NCBI GenBank assembly: GCA_002633005.1
Contig: NMRA01000063.1
Span: 808,471-859,864 of the forward strand
Length of the DNA: 51,394 bases
From: Phoronis australis
Lineage: Eukaryota > Phoronida > Phoronidae
Direction: 5' to 3'
The notes beneath the pieces are model-generated. The model ran no database searches. It saw only the letters and a list, made by a program, of their open reading frames with translations, and was not told the origin of the DNA. Both the position numbers and the translations under genes were made by a program. Below are positions 20,982 through 31,718 of this stretch, one piece after another (the stretch's first letter is position 1; every line of letters starts with the position of its first letter).

Positions 20982-22219
20982 TTTGAACATGTAAAGACAC
21001 AGGTTTAACCAATTTCAACATGTAAAGATGCAGGTTTAACTGATTTCAACATGTAAAGACACAGGTTTAACTAATTTCAAGATGTAAAGACGCAGGTTTA
21101 ACTGATTTCAACATGTAAAGACGCAGGTTTAACTGATTTCAACATGTAAAGACACAGGTTTAACTAATTTCAACATGTAAAGAAGCAGGTTTATTGATTT
21201 CAACATGTAAAGATGCAGGTTTAACTGATTTCAACATGTAAAGACGCAGGTTTAACTGATTTCAACATGTAAAGACGCAGGTTTAACTAATTTCAACATG
21301 TAAAGACGTAGGTTTAACTGATTTCAACACGTAAAGACGCAGGTTTAATTAATCTTAACATGTAAAGACGCAGGTTTAACTGATTTCAACATGTAAAGAC
21401 GCAGGTTTAACTGATTTCAACATGTAAAGACACAGGTTTAACTAATTTCAACATGTAAAGACACAGGTTTAACCAATTTCAACATGTAAAGATGCAGGTT
21501 TAACTGATTTCAACATGTAAAGACACAGGTTTAACTAATTTCAACATGTAAAGACACAGGTTTAACTGATTTCAACATGTAAAGACGCAGGTTTAAGTGA
21601 TTTCAACATGTAAATACGCAGGTTTCACTGATTTCAACACGTAAAGACACAGGTTTAACTAATTTCAACACGTAAAGACGCAGGTTTAACTGATTTCAAC
21701 ACGTAAAGAAGCAGGTTTAACTGATTTCAACACGTAAAGACGCAGGTTTAACTGATTTCAACATGTAAATATGCAGGTTTCACTGATTTCAACAAGCAAA
21801 GACGCAGGTTTCACTGATTTCAACACATAAAGACGCAGGTTTAACTAATTTCAACATGTAAAGATGCAGGTTTAACCGATTTCAACACGTAAAGACGCAG
21901 GTGTAACTGATTTCAACATGTAAATACGCAGGTTTCACTGATTTCAACAAGTAAAGACGCAGGTTTCACTAATTTCAACACGTAAAGACGCAGGTTTAAC
22001 TAATTTCAACATGTAAAGATGCAGGTTTAACTGATTTCAACATGTAAAGACGCAGCTTTAACTGATTTCAACATGTAAAGATGCAGGTTTAATTAATTTC
22101 AACATGTAAAGACACAGGTTTAACTGATTTCAACATGTAAAGATGCAGGTTTAACTAATTTCAACATGTAAATACGCAGGTTTAACTGATTTCAACATGT
22201 AAAGACGCAGGTACCTGAT
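20982..22219. repeat. 31-bp minisatellite, about 40 units
   Basis: The unit is approximately CATGTAAAGACGCAGGTTTA plus ACTGATTTCAA. Variants cluster at a few positions (ACGC/ACAC/ATGC; CTGATT/CTAATT; CATG/CACG; AAAGAC/AAATAC). The order of variants shows block duplications: units 1-3 repeat as 16-18, units 4-6 as 13-15, and units 26-29 resemble 31-34. No open frame crosses the array. Confidence 0.95.
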
Positions 22220-24009
22220 TCCGTATTTCTTTATACTTCCCTTTCATCCTCATTCTTCCTTCTTTCTTGTTTGCTTGGTCCTCACTACTGGATTGCTGGC
22301 ATTCAATCACTGGCATTTCTTCAGTCATTCTCAGTGGTTATTTGGCATCAACTCGCAGCAACTGGCTGGACTGTAAGAGAAGGTGATCATAGTGACCGTA
22401 GTTTTGGGTAAATAAGCAATCTACTTTCATCCGATAGCATTAATTACAAGTCAGTGATGCCTCAAAGCCAATGCACAGATCAGGCTCTGAGCTGGCCTTA
22501 GGTAGGTGGAGGGAACTGCGATCTACTGTCAGATATGCAGACCACATGTTGTCTAACAGCTATCAATTGGTAGTTTTTCACGCTTTCTCAGGGCTATATA
22601 CTTAATTGTGACAGTGCACCAGTAGGTGATATCTTATGACATTGAAGCAGGTAAAGTAAAAAACTTGTGATAATGTATGATAAGAAATAAGTGGATTGTC
22701 CACAGTCGGAATTTATTAAGTTGCCCAAGACAAGAGATAAATCATGTAGTTACCCAAATGCACATACAATGCCTGTGTGACTGCCATGAGTTTACCTATC
22801 ACATAAACTCTACTATATCGGATGAACACAGAAAAATCAGGAACAACAACTGACAATCGAACTACAGGTCTCTAGAATGCCAGCCTTAAGTGCTCTTACC
22901 ACTGAGCTACTGAGGCCACGATATCTGTGTAATTACTGTTTGCAGTCAGCTGTTACATGTCATCCATCCCATGAGCGGCATTTTGCCTTTTTCACACGAG
23001 AGCTGGACAATTATACAATCAGCAATTTACCAGTATGTTTCACTCATGAAATGCGAAATGGTAATTGTTTACAATATGATGACACTGACTTACACAAATA
23101 TGATTTTGGTATCGTCACTTTTCATCAGGTCAAACTGACCAAGACCCATCCATCCCCTGCTCGAGTAATGTTCCCAAAGGTTCCAATTCAATCCTACGGT
23201 GACTCTAGTATGCATCTAGCTGCTGGGAAGAATCCGCAAAAAAGCGGAGGTTGTTTTTGAGGTCCAAATTGGTGATAAGGGTATCACAAACAATTTCATG
23301 AAAAAATGGTCACAGTTACAAAAACATGAGAAAAGGTGAAATGCTGCAACTTGTTCCTCCATATTACTTCAGGAAAACTTTAGCGGGAATCTCACGCGGG
23401 CAAACCATTCAGAATCGATGATGCTGTTTCATTCATTAACAACGGGTGTCGCTGTAATCTTGAGTTGAGCTAACATGGTGGTGTCAACCGGAAAATAGTG
23501 CGAACCGAAATTCGACGATACAATACGGTAGGGGAAACATTCATATATTTTTAGAAAGATAACGTTGTGACAAATCGAATGATACCAAAATCAGGCATGC
23601 AGGTCAATGTCGTCATATTGTACACAATTACCTACGCAACTAAAGCAAGTCAGCTAGCTGTATTATAGTAAACTACACTTCAGTCATGCAGGCTGTGTTC
23701 CAACTTCTCAAAATCTGTAATGACAAAACTGATGGCAAATAATCGACATCTGAAAGATAAGCAATAATTAAAGTAGATTTAACATTTCAAACTTCGAAAT
23801 GTACAGTTGAACACTTCACTGTCAAGAGTAAAAAAATTCAGAATCCAAGGCACGGATCAATCTAGCCTTGCATTCGTACTTAGCTGTAAACTAAATATTT
23901 TGACGATAGTCTTCATACAGCTAGCTGGCTTGCTAGGATCAATCTTGACTAATCCATTCAGTTCTAAGTCAGTAAGGAAGTTTTTGAAAAATAGATCAGA
24001 ATGAAAATC
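22220..24009. other. mostly non-coding stretch with a SINE-like head and one unrecognised frame
   Basis: 22855-22920 on the minus strand looks like a tRNA-derived head (TAGCTCAGTGGTAAGAGC as A box, TAGTTCGATTG as B box). A frame on the plus strand, 22877-23260, overlaps it. Its last part follows an acceptor-like CACTTTTCATCAG (to 23128) and ends ...KSGGCF. I do not recognise the protein. It could be a terminal exon from about 23129, but no poly(A) signal is close. Confidence 0.3.
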
Positions 24010-26348
24010 ATAGTCAGGGTTCGACATAACGAGCTGCAGGTCGCATTTGCGACCTGAAATTTGGAAATGCGAGCTGGGATTTTTGTCAGCTCGTATCAAG
24101 TCGCAAAATGCGACCTGGAATTTCCAACGAATGCGAGCTGAGTTTTTACACTTCTCAACAGATACCTGGCAAATACAAAGCAGCTCTTGTTACTAGAATC
24201 CGACCGTTATTTGGTTGTTGCCAAATCCAAGTTCAAAACAACACTAACCGAGAACAGCCCTCCCGATGACTTGTAAGCAAGTCGCGTGAACATGGGGTAT
24301 GCAGAATAGATCTTTGTTTCTACTAATTCTTAAGCGATCAACTTTAAAACTTTGTGGTGGACAAAAATTTTATTTTTCACATTTATAGATGTCCTTATTA
24401 CATGTACCAAATATCCACGACAATATCCCTGATATCGCACTGCAGCACAGTTAGCGCGCAAGCGGTCCCGGCAGACAATCGTGACTTAGACTGAGATGTG
24501 CTTCTTTTTATCGTATAAGACAGCCAAAGTGAAAATGACAACCTTATTAATCGCCAAACGACGGTCACGTCTTTACTTTCAGTTGCCAAGAAATTCTCAA
24601 ACCCTTTACTTGTTTCTGGGCTACGTGCGCGAAATATGATTTGTATTTCACACGTTGTTGCCAACGTAAAGTGTAGGCCTACTCCAGCGATTCAAGTGCG
24701 TGAACTCACGCGTGCGCACCACTTCAAAGAACAGCGACAGTCCTAAATGAAAGAGTATACCGGCTTGGCTCTGGTTTATTTGAAAATGAACTCAGATTCC
24801 CAGCGGTTATGAAAGACTAGATGTCCTGGGACCGATATAACCCAGAACTGACGTTTTCCTGTTTCGATGTTTCTCGAGGTCGATGTTCTGTAAACCCTGT
24901 ATTCTATGCTCGTAGCCAGCTATTGCAACTAAACTGACACTAGATGCGAAATTGTGGTTAGCGAACTTTTCATTCTTCTCTTTATACACCATCCCCCGAC
25001 AACTTTTCGCTCCCCGAACCACCATCGCCGAAAAATGTTCAGACTCCTATAGAAACAACCTTGTTCTGGCTGAAGCGGCAAGTTAAAAACAAAATCATTC
25101 CGGGTGGCTAAAAAGGGTACAGTGTAGGTGATAACGATATCCAGAAAGTCACCCCTACTTGATGGAGTTTGCCTCGCAAAATCGTATTATTATAACATTT
25201 CTTACCATTGTAGTCTTTTAATATCTTATTACCGCAAACACTCAGGTTAACGACTATGCTAACGCACAAACGAACTCCCTACCTTTGAAGTGTTTCACAA
25301 TAAGCGCTCACAGAACTACTAAGCGTTCCCCCTCAACTTTTGAGAATTTCCAATTAAGCGCCCACAATTTAGGCTAGCGCCCATCATACCGCACTACAAA
25401 CGATCGCGCGTGGTTTAAAATTGACTCGCAGTCTATATGGTGTGTCACTCTCATTTTACACAACTTCAACTCAAAAAACGTCTTTTCACAATATGTAAAA
25501 ACCAAATCCCGGCTTTGTTTTATACCTCGGAAAGAAAGTTAACACTAGTGACATGCGTGTCGTTTTGTAACTGACCTATTTTTCCTGTACTTGGAAGGTA
25601 TTGAGGAGCAAACTCACCATAACCCGATGGAAACCCGCACGGAGGGAGTCAGGAATTATTTCGAGGCTATTCATTTCATGGAAAATCAATTGTTGAGTAC
25701 GTAAACAGCATAAGTACCACATTTTTGTTGTGAAACTTGGACTGAATTGTTCCCGCGCATACAAATAAGTCATTCGGTTAGGGCATCGTTACAAGGATAT
25801 TTTTTCGATAGATGTTTTTCAAACGTCGACTTAAATTGCAAAATTTGGGCTGCGAAGAAAAAGTGGAGGGAATTTGCACACAGAGTTAGTTTGAATCGTT
25901 AAGGACTTTGTTGACAGCCAGTAGCAGGCCAGATCTGGCAAAATCCCGGATACTTTTTCAACGGGCATTTTCTCCCTTTTCAAATCGCAAATTTAGCTAC
26001 TCGAATGCACGAGTTAGTTAGAGAGCACCGATTCAACTTTCACATCGGCAACTTGCCTTGCGCTCTAGAGTTTCAATGGTGGTCGTGAAGAACAGTAAGG
26101 CCGTACTTGCATGAATGAAGTCAATTTCGAGATCCGAAATTTGAGAGTATTTTAACGCTGCAGGTAAGAGCATAATCTAAACATTTTCTCGATGATCTAA
26201 AAAATCTAATTTGGCGCGTAAAAATGGCGGGAAAATTTTGCGACCTGGTATTTACGAATGCGAGCTGGATTTTGAAAATGCGACCTGGGATTTTGGCTAG
26301 GTCGCAAAATGCGACCTGGCGATTTTAATAGTGTCGAGCCCTGATAGT
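24010..26348. mobile_element. hAT-like element with 5-bp TSD, copy 2 (full length)
   Basis: It runs 24015-26343 (2329 bp), starts CAGGGTTCGACATAACGAGC and ends GTCGAGCCCTG, with ATAGT at 24010-24014 and 26344-26348. Subterminal GGTCGCA/TGCGACC and TGCGAGCTG words lie in the first ~140 bp and last ~110 bp. Relative to copies 1 and 3 it has an extra ~255-bp segment (about 25630-25886) within the small minus-strand frame. On the minus strand that segment ends in a pyrimidine-rich CTTCGCAG, so it may be a retained exon boundary or a later insertion. No DDE or dimerisation domain is readable. Confidence 0.85.
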
Positions 26349-26354
26349 TGACAA

Positions 26355-26505
26355 AATTGCAGTGTTAGCTGAGATTACCCGACCCGGGGATCGAACCAGC
26401 GACCCCCATAAAACCAGCAAGCATGCTAACCATTCAGCTAATAGGCAATTGCCCGTTAGCGAGTAGCTAACAGAGGCTCATATGATTCACCGGAAGCACA
26501 TCTAC
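26355..26505 (-). mobile_element. tRNA-derived SINE, copy 1
   Basis: On the minus strand: an A box TAGCTGAATGGTTAGC (26440-26425) and a B box GGTTCGATCCC (26397-26387), preceded by a fixed leader (GTTGTAGATGTGCTTCCGGT). The same sequence occurs at 26748-26905 (-) and 48021-48163 (+). The leader upstream of the tRNA-like part is unusual for a simple SINE, so it may be part of a longer composite. tRNA-like folding of the body is only partial, so it is not a tRNA gene. Confidence 0.75.
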
Positions 26506-26747
26506 AACATTCCCACCTTTCCTTCGGAACAGGCACGCCACCAGGAAGGTGAACACCAGGATGTCTCGCATACAGGTCATCAACGTCCCTTGGTACCTTT
26601 ACCACCACAACACAGGTGAACACAAGGTAGTCTCTCAAACAGGTCCTTGACTCCTGGAACCTTCCATGCATGCCGTCCCGAGGGTACTAGTTGGCAGTGC
26701 ATCATCGGTAGATCAACCGTTTGCCGACTACGCCATTTGTAGTGATA
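26506..26747. other. spacer between SINE copies with an internal tandem repeat
   Basis: Two imperfect units of about 70 bp, sharing CACAGGTGAACAC, GTCTC and ACAGGTC blocks, lie between the two SINE copies. It could be the body of a larger composite SINE. Confidence 0.35.
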
Positions 26748-26905
26748 GCTGAGATTACCCGACCCGGGGATCGAACCAGCGACCCCCAAAAAACCAGCAA
26801 GTGTGCTAACCTGCATCAGCCAATACTATTGGCAATAGGCAATTGCTCGTTAGCGAGTAGCTAACAGAGGCTCATATGATTCACCGGAAGCACATCTACA
26901 CCAAA
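26748..26905 (-). mobile_element. tRNA-derived SINE, copy 2
   Basis: Same B box and leader as copy 1. The A-box region is disrupted by about 20 extra bases (CTGCATCAGCCAATACTATT). Confidence 0.7.
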
Positions 26906-27174
26906 TTGAATGTGGCGTGGTTCGCATACGGTTAAGCCGTTCATTCAATCAAGAATAGACTAGATAAGTAGAGACGAGTAGCCAGTAGGCTAACTACCAG
27001 TACCATATCAGGCATAAGCATATAAGCCCCTCAGCTGGCTATCTAAGACAGCCTACAGCGACCTCAGACGATGTAGGCCTAATTTGCCCAGTAGACTACA
27101 GTAGTAAGCCTAATGTCCCACTCCTACCGCAGGCCGTCCAGTAATAGTTTGAATGTTATTTACCAGAAAATGGA

Positions 27175-27250
27175 AGAGGATCGAACTCCCGGTCTAACGC
27201 TCACGTTTTCTGTCTGTGATCTCGTACAGCCTCAACCACAAGCCTCAAGA
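27175..27250 (-). mobile_element. tRNA-like SINE remnant
   Basis: On the minus strand there is TTGTGGTTGAGGCTGTA (A-box-like) and GGGAGTTCGATCCTC (B-box-like). It does not fold as a complete tRNA and is not the family at 26355. Confidence 0.35.
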
Positions 27251-27599
27251 TGGCGCTGATCGGTTTAGCTATCATTTCAAAGGCTTTTCACTAAGTGCCT
27301 AAGTGTCTGAACCAGTTATCCCAGAACTATGGAAAAATTCGAAAGGTACTCGTGATCTGTACGATATTTTTCCGCCAACTTTGTTTTAAAAACCAAAAAT
27401 ATTAAAAGATATGAAAATACTTTTGGTTTTGCAAGATCAATGTCCGAATGGAATTTATGTTTCCTAACTTCTGTATTTTGTACTTCAAATGTTTGGCTGA
27501 GATGGTTTTAAACGAGTATTTATAATTAGGAAATTGGTAATTTTAACAACTAATAACTTTGTAATGTGAATTGCTGATTCTCCAACAGACAAATGCACC

Positions 27600-27945
27600 T
27601 TTTGTAGGAATGAACGGGTTGGGCGATTTTGTCAATTCAAAAACTAAACGTGATCAGGATTTGACGATCGAGGCAGAAATACTATTGGTTAATGTCCAAA
27701 TATGTTATAACTTAACTTCAGTTTTTAACAGTACAGCCCAGTCAGGCTAGATACGATCTTACTGGAGATCAGAGCTATTATCGAACAAAAGAGAGCTGGC
27801 CCTAAAACCCTAAATGCCTGCCGGAAACTTAATCAGTATTGGCTACAGGGTCATCTTCCCAACTTGTTGTTGGGCTATAGAATCGAACAAGTTCGGAGCA
27901 ACGGGAAATTGCCGTAAGGTTTTGGGATTGTACTTCAAGCCTTTT
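27600..27945 (+). repeat. dispersed repeat, copy 1 (inverted partner at 37645-38000)
   Basis: It matches the reverse complement of 37645-38000 in order: GTTGGGCGATTTTG, AAAACTAAACGTGATCA, CCAATAG-type block, TCAGGCTAGATACGATCTTACTGG, AACAAAAGAGAGCTGGCCCT, and a short inner hairpin CCAACTTGTT/AACAAGTT. No target duplication or termini were resolved. Confidence 0.65.
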
Positions 27946-28244
27946 TGCAAAAGAGGAGCTGAATATTAGATCAATGCAAAAATCATAGATAAATTGATAG
28001 ATTTTCAAACATTTATACTTGAAGCTGGAAAAGCGAATGAGGTGTTGAATCTCATCAATGTTTTGGCCAAACAGGATATAAAATCTAGAAAGATGAAAGT
28101 GGATCCTCCATCTACAACACATTTCAAAAAAGGATTCGCCAGAAATTTATTACACATTCGAAAAAAATATAATTGTTGTCAAAATGAATTAGGAAACCTA
28201 TTTTTCCGAAGAAGGACTTTTTTGCTCTTTGAAACGAAATGCAG

Positions 28245-28245
<1 letters not shown>

Positions 28246-28317
<72 letters not shown>
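28246..28317. repeat. (TG)36 microsatellite
   Basis: 72 uninterrupted bases of alternating TG. A reading frame crosses it as Cys-Val repeats but is an artefact of the repeat. Confidence 0.98.
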
Positions 28318-28318
<1 letters not shown>

Positions 28319-28319
28319 T

Positions 28320-29095
28320 GTGTCATTGGAGATTTCTTTTACGCTGTTATTGTTGCAACAAATGTTTTAAAAAAGAATTTGATTTTAGACCTTTCTTATG
28401 CCAGATTTTCGCTTTGGGGGCGTCGGTGCATTTTTGTTGGGGAGACAGCTCAATACTATCCGCGCGCGCTGACTTTGGAACATGTCATTTACCTTCCGAT
28501 TTCCGGCTCTCTGGAGGTCCCGGTCTCATGGGCCATTATTTTAGGAGGCCCCAAATTACATGTATTTAGCAACCACAATTCAAGCGAAATGACTTGGTAA
28601 CAAATTTTGTGCATGCCGTGGTAAAGATTTCAAAGCTCTTGTATAATGATGCGATTAGATATAGCCGCAGAAAGTGGGCAACGAAAGAATATAAGAGTCC
28701 TCGGACAGTCGGAAGGAAACATTAGTTATCCGTTGTTTGACAATAAAGTCATTCTTTATTGAAAATAAACATTCTTGGCATACCAAGTCCGCCTCCCTCC
28801 CTCCCTCGCTCCCTCCCTCACTCGGCTTACGTCATCCTGAACACTGATGAAGATACGCCAGTAAATGAACAGCGTCGGGGTTAAAAATATATTCGCAGCT
28901 CTAGAGAGTGACTTGTTGTAAGTGATGGTAACGACACTGGGGATGAGTAGATGTCAATTTTACTATCACATTCTTTGCACAAAAAGACAGCCCGGCAAAG
29001 CCTGATTACAGCAGTCGTCCAACATAAAGAAGGACGAGATGTCAATGAATGTTTCGCACTACAAATTGGTAGTGGGTTTCAACGATAGTCTACTA
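28320..29095. other. non-coding stretch with a CCCT-rich patch
   Basis: Low-complexity CTCCCTCCCTC lies near 28790-28825. Two AATAAA words occur near 28740-28770 on the plus strand, but no exon is recognised before them. Confidence 0.35.
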
Positions 29096-29245
29096 CATGG
29101 GCGGCGCAACACTGAAAAAAGTGGGGGCTAACGCCCCAGTCTCCTTGTAGTGCGCCGCGCATAGAGCATGGACGGTGCAGCACTAAAAAAGCGGGGGCTA
29201 TAGCCCACTCACCCCGGCCCATCCCCCTAGGGTGCGCCGTTCATG
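29096..29245. repeat. two tandem hairpin repeats
   Basis: Two related units begin CATGGGCGGCGCAACACTGA (29096) and CATGGACGGTGCAGCACTAA (29169). Each closes with an inverted GTGCGCCG...CAT, and each has an inner AGTGGGGGCT/AGCCCC hairpin. This looks like a small MITE duplicated in tandem. Confidence 0.6.
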
Positions 29246-29292
29246 TTAAGGTTACAAGAACTAATAATTCATTTGAAAGTTTGAACAAAATC

Positions 29293-29664
29293 CATACTAG
29301 AGAATTATGACATATAGATGCCGCTTGGTATTCGCCCTAGCCGCCATGTTTCTTTTGTCTCTAAGTCCATTGTTTAATTAACGGTTACGATCATAGAAAA
29401 TAACTCGCAAGTATTTCTTCACTGTTTATTGGTTACAGCAAACTACGAATGATCGTAACCTGAAAGAACAGAGACAGGGGGTAAATACTAGGTCGCTAAC
29501 AAGTGACGTGTGATTACAATAGGTTAACAATGCTAGAGATGTGCTAAGGCTACAATAAATGAGGGAATCTTACCGCTAATTAAACAATGGACTTAGAGAC
29601 AAAAGAAACATGGCGGCTAGGGCGAATACCAAGCGGCATCTATATGTCATAATTCTCTACATAC
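29293..29664. mobile_element. foldback MITE with 83-bp perfect terminal inverted repeats
   Basis: It spans 29298-29659 (362 bp). The arms, starting TAGAGAATTATGACATATAG, are identical for 83 bases and then match again as CGGT after one mismatch. The centre has a second inverted pair, GGTTACGATCAT/ATGATCGTAACC. CATAC is present on both sides (29293-29297, 29660-29664). A TA duplication, as in mariner elements, is an alternative reading. Perfect arms imply recent insertion or gene conversion. Confidence 0.9.
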
Positions 29665-29909
29665 CAGCTTCGTGCATCGTAATACCAGTTAAGAGATACA
29701 AATAGTCTAGACCACTGGAAAGCAAGATGTTCGATTATTACGACTTTATAGGAGATGAGCGGTTAGTGCAATTTGGTCTAGACGCAACTTCTTACTCGGC
29801 GGGGGAGATATTTAGCCCAAGCACATAAACGTATCTCCTAGGGCGGCATTCGTGCTCAACGTACTGAGGTGACATTGATCATGAGGCAGGTGAGGGTATC
29901 AATCCATAG

Positions 29910-29929
29910 NNNNNNNNNNNNNNNNNNNN
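29910..29929. other. assembly gap (20 N)
   Basis: Twenty unknown bases. The sequence just after has a frame (29930-30114) with a donor-like GCTGCTG|GTAAGATG near 30040, but no family is recognised. Confidence 1.
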
Positions 29930-30329
29930 ACTGGCAGTGGCGCTGGCTGGACACTAGGACTGCTCCACCGTGCAATGAAGAAAATGACTTCATTTTTAAA
30001 AGAAAATGGAATCTGAGTGATACTGAAAAAACAGAAGCTGCTGGTAAGATGTCAATTTTAATCGAAGCCTCAGTGAATCACTCAGGAACTCATAATTCTC
30101 TCGTTGTCAAACCTTAACTTAAGACGATTTCCAAAGCAATCGCGTCATTATTGCCAACACAAAAACAGGTTTTGCCTTTTGGGCAATTGAAGACTATTTT
30201 AAATACAACAAATTTGTAACGAACTGATTGCACAAAATATAAAACATGTAATAAGCATTACAAAAAGAAGGTTTCGCGCGCAAATGCTGTGGACCATAAA
30301 CAAGTAGGTCTCTTTAGATAGGAGTTAAA

Positions 30330-30420
30330 GCATGGTGGTGCAGTGGTAAAGCTCGCGCGCTGTATCCGCTAGGTCGAGAGTTCGAGACTGTGGTACATGC
30401 AGTTTTTCCTGGTTGACACC
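30330..30420 (+). mobile_element. tRNA-derived SINE head
   Basis: A box TGGTGCAGTGG at 30336-30346 and B box AGTTCGAGACT at 30379-30389, followed by a pyrimidine-rich body (TTTTTCGTTTTTTCCCCTCC). The 3' limit is unclear. 30516-30534 ends in CTAGATCCGCCACTG, the terminus of the MITE type found at 37314-37471. Confidence 0.55.
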
Positions 30421-30786
30421 TTTTTCGTTTTTTCCCCTCCCGACCTCCCCCCATTCGCATCTACAATCGTGCTTTGAGCAAATGTTTACAGACAAAATGT
30501 TGGGCCCCTCTTGTGATATCCTAGATCCGCCACTGCAATCTCAGTGCGAGTAAAGGAAAAAAGTGGAGACTGCGGGGGTCTGGAGTCGGCGAAAGTACTA
30601 TCGTATGCCTCTCGCGTCACCATTGTCCAGGCGTGCGTTCAGTGATGCATGTTTGGCTAGCATTCGGTATCGTATCCGGGCAATTGTAAAATGACCAAAT
30701 GCGTTATTGAAGTAGCTACTTTCTAATTGAATTAAAGAATAGAAATAACATAAACAGGAACTTCAGAAATATCAAAAAAACCTGAT

Positions 30787-31718
30787 GAATTTTATTTGTG
30801 TTCCAAATGAGTAAACTATTGCGTTTTACGGCAATTTGTTTCTCTGTCCTCCGTCTGTAGTAGCTAGAAGATCTTACCCTTGCATCTTAATCGTCTAACA
30901 TGCTCACTCTTCACAATTAAATGTTACACGGGACCAAGCTAAAATCTACCCAAATAACGTGCTCTCATTCAAAATACACGGCACTAAACATCTCGCGAAG
31001 TCTTGCTTTTTAGGGAGGTCATAGTCGGCTCGGCCACAACAGTCAACAATAATGCCGCCAGGTTTGATCCGAGTGTCGTTGAGCGGCATTCCGTTATGCA
31101 CCGCGGCGTTACTACAGAAGAGAGATAATTAACACACAAACAAGTTTAGCAAATGCGAGGCAGCGACGCATCAGTCGGCAAGTTTTCGCCCTGGGATTTC
31201 AGCACATTTTTTTGAAAAATGATCGTAATTTAGCAACGAAGTTTGATAGTAATGCAACACAATTTTGTAGAAAAGTTGTCATAGGTTACAGATACGTCAC
31301 AGAGCGCAAATTTGATGAATCCTAGCTTCCGATCTCACTCGTTTCGGAGACCAGGCTTCAACCGCTTTAGGCTAGAACAAGCGCCCCCCTCCCCACAACG
31401 ATTTTTTTCTAAGTGCCCGGGCGCTTATTAGGGCAAATAAGGGTATACAGCTTTGCACCATGACAGGTGATGCTGCGGTATATTTTTTGCGACACGTACG
31501 GATTGTTGCCAATTTTTGCTAATTATTTCCATAACCTATGAGGATGGCGGGAATGAAAACGTTCCAATTTGAATTTTAATGTTTGCAAAATCCAGAAAAT
31601 CACAGGTCGGTTTTTTAAAACACTGCAGGTGATGCAAGGGAAGATGTCCTACTCCGGATCGAGAAACAAACTCCCGTAAACACAATAGTTTTACTTATTT
31701 GGAACACAAATAAAATTC
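30787..31718. repeat. inverted repeat pair (~100-bp arms) enclosing an exon
   Basis: 30787-30888 and 31620-31718 match in inverse orientation. Common blocks, in left-arm order, are GAATTTTATTTGTGTTCCAA, GTAAACTATTG, TTACGG, TTTGTTTCTC and CCCTTGCATC, with small indels. The pair may be the ends of a 932-bp element or two independent insertions. No target duplication is obvious. Confidence 0.6.
30946..31111 (-). CDS. probable terminal coding exon of an unrecognised gene
   Basis: A strong acceptor, TTATCTCTCTTCTGTAG, precedes 31111. The exon enters in phase 2 and encodes 54 residues before TAG at 30948-30946. The protein contains NGMPLNDTR, then KPGGIIVDCCGRADYDLPKK and a Cys-containing tail. 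It is not low-complexity and uses codons normally, but I do not recognise the family. A poly(A) signal AATAAA lies about 150 bases downstream on the same strand (30796-30791), within the left arm of the flanking inverted repeat. No upstream exon was found. It is too short to pass a usual open-frame length cut. Confidence 0.5.

Noticed and set aside
20982-22219. CRISPR-like array
   Set aside because: Units are directly contiguous with no unique spacers, in a eukaryotic context: a minisatellite.
27994-28569. 191-codon frame across the (TG)n repeat
   Set aside because: Its central part is the microsatellite read as Cys-Val; the flanks show no domain.
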